A stretch of DNA of 64,000 nt from positions 165,690,130 through 165,754,129 of the forward strand of contig NC_133122.1 in assembly GCF_033568475.1 (NCBI RefSeq). Reading direction: 5' to 3'. The position numbers were made by a program, and so were the translations under genes. The stretch is from Henckelia pumila. Lineage: Eukaryota > Streptophyta > Magnoliopsida > Lamiales > Gesneriaceae. Shown in pieces: positions 59,601 through 64,000 of the stretch (position 1 is the stretch's first letter; each line of letters opens with the position of its first letter). Under the pieces are notes generated by a model, which did no database searches, was not told where the DNA came from, and worked only from the letters and a program-made list of their open reading frames with translations.

Positions 59601-60780
59601 TAAGTTTGTCGGTAAATCATGAAAAATAAACAGATGGTGGATTTCAAAACCGTCAATGAAACAATTGATTCAAACATATAAGCAACAGAAGAAAATTAAT
59701 AAGAAAACGTGGATTTGCTAAAAATGTTCTTACACGACGATCGGTTGGAGTTGATTTTTTTACGGAAGCGCACTGCATCATGTGGGGATGCCTTTGGTAT
59801 TTTCAGCTGAAGAAACATAAAGAGGCAGAGGGGTTGATAAATTTTGGAAACGGAAGAAGAAACAACCACCACCATGCTTGATTTGTGATTGTTCAGTTGG
59901 AGAGAATCTCATGTTTGGATTTTTTTGGTTTATAAACGGAGATCTGCATTTTACACACACAATTAGTGATTGGAAAGGAAATGAGTGAATTGAGAATTGA
60001 GAAATGGGAAAAAATCAGCGTGAATTGAAACGAAAATAAGAACGTGGTTAGTGGAGGGGCATTTTTGGAATATAAAACCAGACCAAGACACCATCAGTTT
60101 CTATGAGGTGCTTAGGATTAATAAATAGTAAAAGATAAGGATATTTGCAATGGTCACATTTTTCAAAAAAGATTTGCTTCCAAAAATAATAGTTGTTCCT
60201 TTGTACTTTTGTCCACGTCAGCATTACTGTTTACAGCACCTGGTAGTGCGCCTGCATCCCTTCAATAAATCCATTGGATTTGTACGAAAAACTTCATCCA
60301 AATTTGGCTAGGAACAACTGATCGTTCTTTTAAAATATGACGGGTAAATTTGAATATTCTCTGGGTTCAATAGTTGAGTCCTTTTTAGTTAAACTCTGGT
60401 AAGTTGAGTGTCCTTGACTAGTTGAGGTGTCCATCTAGTTACGGTTCAACCAAAGTTTTGAGTTCAATCTGATTTTTAAATACCATTTACTCAATTGCTT
60501 TCAGTTACGGGTCTGAGTTCATTTCAAATTTTTAGTCCAGTTTAGAAATATCAGTTGATATTATAGACTAGTTCGGTTTATATCAATTAACCTTAGTCTA
60601 GTTTTGCCTTTAAATCAGTTAACATCAAAACTTAATTTCTCAAAAAAAAAATTTCCCTTTTTGGTGTCAACAAAATTAAGCATTCATTTTTCTTTGATAA
60701 AAAAACTTAACAAGATTTGAATGAAGAATTTGATCTTTAATAATGATAACTGAAAATTCTGATATAATAGAAAATATTGA
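56603..60780. other. Gene-poor AT-rich stretch with an internal degenerate duplication
   Basis: No gene is assigned. Sequence around 57030-57300 (CCCCAAATTAACAAAATAATAA, TTGAATTCAATGTTCGT, CGATTACAAATGCA) recurs in diverged form at 59040-59290. Sequence at 58620-58830 (TGCTTGATTT, then AGAGAATCT and GGTTTATAAAC-like) recurs at 59870-60000. This implies an old duplication of about 2 kb or two copies of one element. A minus-strand frame at 57519-57761 (80 aa, LEIEFDKPDTASDYFSL) has ordinary composition but no match that I know. Confidence 0.4.
58091..58356. repeat. Tandem repeat, about 118-bp period, 2.3 copies
   Basis: GATAACAAACTA(G/T)TACC(A/T)CCAA starts at 58091 and 58209, and a third partial copy starts at 58328. 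Each carries GCCTCCAAC and CCTCCAATAGTTTGATT blocks. Confidence 0.75.
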
Positions 60781-60861
60781 AACAACTGTTAATATCTTAA
60801 ACAACTGATATAGAGAGTAGATAAGACATATTGTAGATAAAAAATAAACTCTGAAGATCTT

Positions 60862-61736
60862 TTATCTTCTCTGACTCCTGCCATGACACTGATAGCCCTG
60901 ATGTCTTCTTTTTGACTTACTTGTACCTCTTCTCTCAGACTGAATTTGGCTCTGACAAGTTCTTGAGCTCTCTTCCCCTTTTTTGGCAATACCAATCGGG
61001 ACTACTGACTGAATTTCAAGAGAATTTTCAAGAGATTTCATCTGCTCAGAAAGAGAGTCCATCTTAGAAGAAAGGCTGGTTTGAACTCTATCAACTTTGT
61101 CCTCGAATGTTTCGATCATTTTAGCAAAAGTTTTGTGGTCGGTTGACACTTGGGAGGTTGAGATTTTATCAAGGTTTCCAGAGAGAAACAATAAGTGAAC
61201 GTCCTTAGGTAAGCTTGAGATGTCACTGATCAGTTTGTCTCTCAAATTGTTGAAATTTTCTTCATTAAGTGAATGGACAATCTTCAATTGCATGAACCTA
61301 TGGAGATAGCCAAAAAAACAATATCAATATGCTCAATAAGATGATCCTCTATCTCGGAAGGTGTAGGGGAACCATGATGATCCTCAGCATTAGATGAAGT
61401 AAGTAAGTTTCTACTTGGACCAGCTTTGTCAGGATCAGTCTTGTGAATCTCATTCTCTGGGATCTTGACTGCTTGTTCATCATGGCTACTATGCTCAATT
61501 GATTTTCTTTTTTTTTTTAGAATATCCTCTTCCATTTCAATCTCAACTGGGAACTTCTCAACTGATATGTCCTCAGTTTCAGGCTCAAAAGTCTGTTCAT
61601 GCACTGGCTCTTCAGTTTTGTCATCGCCTACTTTCTCCTCATCAGTCGTCTTGTCCTTACTTCTCAAATCATCAGTTTCTGGAATCTCTGGTACATCCTC
61701 TGTAGGGGATCGATTCCCTCGTGTCCGGAAACGCAA
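60862..61736 (-). pseudogene. Acidic and coiled-coil reading frames of a retroelement-like ORF, unknown function
   Basis: Two minus-strand frames, 61736-61284 (150 aa) and 61293-60862 (143 aa), overlap by 10 bp in different frames and look like one gene with a frameshift. The first is rich in Glu/Asp/Lys (TEDVPEIPETDD, then VEIEMEEDILKKKRKS). The second has heptad-like coiled coil (FAKMIETFEDKVDRVQTSLS, then LSEQMKSLENSLE) and a basic Ser/Arg tail. Such frames accompany lineage-specific retroelements in asterids as far as I recall, but I cannot name a family. The neighbouring sequence at its N-terminal side is LTR-like. Confidence 0.35.
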
Positions 61737-62118
61737 CAGAAGTTTAAAATTTTATGTTAAAACTGAGCACTTGTGTAGCATTCAAAAACATTAAACATCC
61801 ATAGGGTGTTTAAGAAATTTTTACCTATCAATCTTTAAAAGATTGATTATGGCTCCAACCAAATTGTGAACAACTTAGCTCTTAAAAAGGTAGACAGTTT
61901 CTACAAGCTTCTAAGAGCACACATTGCTCAAATATGGAACAAGCTTCTAAGAGCACAACTTGCTTGAAAATGGACTCCTTCAAATTAGGTCCACGGCTAG
62001 TCAAACTAGATCCACCCTAAATATGCTCTAGAATATTTAGAGCATTTTTCATTGAAAAATTTATTTGTCTTTTCTCCCAAGATGAAAAACAAAAATTGGA
62101 GAGAATGGGGATGATAGT
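61700..62118 (-). mobile_element. Copia-type LTR 3' part (minus orientation)
   Basis: Read on the minus strand, the end AAACTTCTGTTGCGTTTCCG followed by GACACGAGGGAATCGATCCC closely parallels the end of LTR C (AAACTTCCGCTGCGTCTTGG). This suggests an LTR of the same group. It is cut at 62118 by the next LTR. Confidence 0.4.
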
Positions 62119-62953
62119 TGTTAGAACCTAATTTGGGGGGGGGGGGGGAGCGGAGGGGGGCGATTAGGTTCTATTTGCAACTTTAGAAATTTAAAATGAT
62201 TTTGCAAAACGCAAGCAGAAGACTTAGGGCAGTCAAAAATAAATGCAATAAGTAAATGATGAAAAGTAAATAAAGCAGTAAATAAGAGAGGATATGTTTA
62301 TGGAAGTTCGACGATAAATCGTCTACGTCTCCTCTTCTTGGTTCAGGTCGATTAACCAAGGTATCACTAGCACTTCGTCTTGTCCTTGATTTCTACAAGT
62401 AATCCGATACAACAATAACATGATCACTGCGTTTTTTGGCCTTGAGGGCTCCAAGGATCCTCCGAACAGGTACTTCGTGGTCTCCGATCTTCACTCTGAA
62501 GAATATAAAAATGCTGGAAATACTTCGGACCATCCGAACTCCTTGACTTCGCAGCTTCTGAACCATCCTTCGAAGAATAAAAAATCTGGGAAATACTTCG
62601 GACCGTCCGATCCTCTATCGGATCGTCTGAACTCTGGTCTTCGCAGCATTCGAACTAGCATTCGAACTTTTATTTAATTCCCGAAAAATCATCGAATGGT
62701 CCAAACCTTCTTCGGACCCTCCAAAGTCTGCAATTCCGAACACTTAAAATTTTTCTTCAATTTTAGGCTATCGGTACTTGCTTTCAATATTTTTCTTTGA
62801 CAAGAATTTTTAATATCTGCAAATTTCTCACATTAAAATATTAGTAAAAATTAACCTAGTTTTTAATCATCAAAACATAATATTTGAGACTTTTTAATGC
62901 ATTAAAAACATTAATATCACAACACGAGATTTGTATGCGTTTAAGGCGTAACA
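62119..62953 (-). mobile_element. Copia-type 3' LTR with G-run hairpin
   Basis: On the minus strand the LTR starts TGTTACGCCTTAAACG and ends AGGTTCTAACA (835 bp). A polypurine tract abuts it at 62954-62967. The internal region would lie at higher coordinates. It contains a G14 run in a hairpin loop and an array of TCGGACCGTCCGA-type dyads (62504-62735). The flanks AGT and ATC do not form a TSD, so it is not a solo LTR. Confidence 0.55.
62504..62735. promoter_or_regulatory. CpG-dense dyad array in the 62-kb LTR
   Basis: Copies such as TTCGGACCATCCGAAC, TTCGGACCGTCCGATC and ATCGGATCGTCTGAAC share the TCGGA-N3-TCCGA form of gypsy elements A and B, although this LTR looks like Copia. Confidence 0.45.
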
Positions 62954-62967
62954 ATCTTCCCCTTTTT
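62954..62967 (-). other. Polypurine tract
   Basis: AAAAAGGGGAAGAT on the minus strand lies directly before the LTR start. The adjacent GATCATCAAAAAGGGG is the usual 3' internal end of SIRE/Maximus-type Copia elements. Confidence 0.65.
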
Positions 62968-63344
62968 GATGATCACAAAACTTGGTTAAATAGAAAAAAT
63001 AAAATATGAATTAAAATAAATAGAATAAACATTTGAATAACTTATAAACAATTAAATAACACTTAAACAATTAATCATTTAAGTAACTCCTAAATATTTA
63101 AATAACTCCTAAATATATAAATAACACTTAAATAAATATTTAGATAACTCCCCCTCAAATAAGCAACATATTTTAATTAATTTTTATTATTATTTAACCA
63201 ATTTTATTCTCCCCATTTTCTGCGATAATAAAAAAGACTAGTAATTTAACAGAGATAAATAAAACATAAAATAATTTCATTATACAACTTATAAATTACA
63301 TTTAAAATTTTAAAAAAAATACAACTTAAATGCAAAAATAAAAT

Positions 63345-63656
63345 CTAAGTGTCGTCTTCATTCCGCGGCGGAGGATGAGCCATGAAGTGGTCAAATTGTG
63401 ACTCCAACATAGCAACTCGAGTAGTCAGAGCATCGATAGAAGATGTAGAAGTTGCATAGTGACTGGTCAAGCTACCCTCAATGCGACTAACATTCGTCTC
63501 TAGACGATGTAGAGTCTCAAAAAGATGATCAGAAGAAAATTTATTTAGAGGAGTTGGGGGAACCTCAGGAGAAAGAAAAGGAAGATCACCAATATTAGGT
63601 GCACCAAAAGAAGAAGAAACTTCTTTTGAAGGAGGTCCAGAAGAAAATCCCATCAA
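63345..63656 (-). CDS. Small coiled-coil ORF of unknown function, probably retroelement-borne
   Basis: This 103-aa frame opens MMGFSSGPPSKEVSSSFG and continues into a coiled coil (LFETLHRLETNVSRIEGSLT ... IDALTTRVAMLESQFDHFM), ending in a Pro-rich acidic tail. The heptads resemble the C-terminal part of the Athila transposon-protein frame in D (RLTRIEEEVRLSRQEQQQ). With an Athila LTR fragment just to the right in the same orientation, it could be the remnant 3' end of such a frame. No independent evidence for a host gene. Confidence 0.3.
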   Translation of the reverse strand: MMGFSSGPPSKEVSSSFGAPNIGDLPFLSPEVPPTPLNKFSSDHLFETLHRLETNVSRIEGSLTSHYATSTSSIDALTTRVAMLESQFDHFMAHPPPRNEDDT

Positions 63657-63779
63657 CTGAATAAAAGGTTGAAGTCTCGAATCAGAAATAAAAAATCTTT
63701 AATAGGATGAAATTTTGAAAAAACACAAGTTGGGTCATCAACCTACCGAGAGAAAACATGATTCCAAGATCATTGAAAA

Positions 63780-64000
63780 CTTAATTCATATTTCACCTTA
63801 ATCTTAGTTAACTAGACACAAGCGTTCTAAATTAACCCTTACCAATGAATAAACACAATACAAGCGATTAGATTTAAATCCAAGATAGCATGCAAACTAG
63901 TGAAATTGATAAATCTAGACAATACATACACAAGCGGATGTATTTAATCTAGTCAATCATTGTTCCTAAAATTTAATAAACTCACAAGCATACGATTATT
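63780..64000 (-). mobile_element. Athila LTR fragment, cut by the window edge
   Basis: The reverse complement follows the D LTR (14430-14680) closely: CGCTTGTATTGTG and AGATTTAAATC, then GTTTGCATGCTATC, CACTAGTTTGCATG and TGTCTAGTTAACTA in the same order. It belongs to a related, more diverged copy in minus orientation that continues to the right of the window. Confidence 0.75.

Noticed and set aside
1..64000. A new multi-gene system (for example a biosynthetic or defence cluster)
   Set aside because: The three host genes belong to known unrelated families, and the remaining coding sequence is retrotransposon-derived. I see no clustered unknown genes with shared signals.

Overview
This window is flowering-plant nuclear DNA, almost certainly from a eudicot. 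Three host genes have many GT-AG introns and plant-typical products. They sit beside a thick stack of LTR retrotransposons of plant lineages: chromoviral Ty3/gypsy, Athila, a CRM-like element and SIRE-type Copia. I could not name the species.

Positions 1-29,665 are a nested retrotransposon stack whose boundaries can be read from five 5-bp target-site duplications (TSDs). An old gypsy-type solo LTR (E, about 266-29,665) was split by gypsy element A (794-27,668, TSD GATGA, minus strand). A's left LTR was split by gypsy element B (965-8203, TSD CAAAT, minus, integrase core deleted). A's gag zinc-knuckle region was split by a SIRE-like Copia solo LTR, C (12,694-25,622, TSD TTTTG). C was split by an Athila element, D (13,516-24,686, TSD AAGGG, plus, RNase H and much of integrase deleted). 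The right part of E also holds an Athila-type solo LTR, F (28,069-29,472, TSD TTTAT). A LINE relic lies at the left edge.

Positions about 30-47 kb are a gene island with three minus-strand genes that I could rebuild exon by exon: a 209-aa RNF4-like RING E3 ligase with SUMO-interaction-like motifs (30,889-32,940), a 256-aa RIN4-like immune-hub protein with two NOI motifs and a Cys-Cys tail (35,887-38,444), and a 589-aa PIG-S subunit of the GPI transamidase in 13 coding exons (41,133-46,954). The space between them holds microsatellites, short tandem duplications, a tRNA-type SINE with an 11-bp TSD (40,034-40,287) and pieces rich in TTCGAG. The three genes act in separate pathways (ubiquitin/SUMO, immunity at the plasma membrane, GPI-anchor attachment); nothing suggests joint function.

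Positions 47-64 kb are again repeat-rich: a 291-bp foldback hairpin, a second inverted repeat, a MITE with GGGATGATAACGGG-type ends, LTR fragments, and a nearly complete CRM-like gypsy element G (49,730-56,597, TSD AACAT, plus) whose pol frame runs on into its 3' LTR. After a gene-poor duplicated stretch (56.6-60.8 kb) come coiled-coil reading frames of unknown function, a Copia-type LTR in minus orientation with its polypurine tract, and an Athila LTR fragment cut by the window edge.

The most interesting pattern is not a gene. Four LTR families carry arrays of CpG-dense dyads in U3 in otherwise AT-rich DNA, and a fifth carries a single CpG-rich hairpin. The dyads are TCGGA-N3-TCCGA in A, B and the 62-kb LTR, and GCGCGCCCGCGC-like units in Athila D and CRM-like G. 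In A, B and G the array lies upstream of a TATAAATA box.
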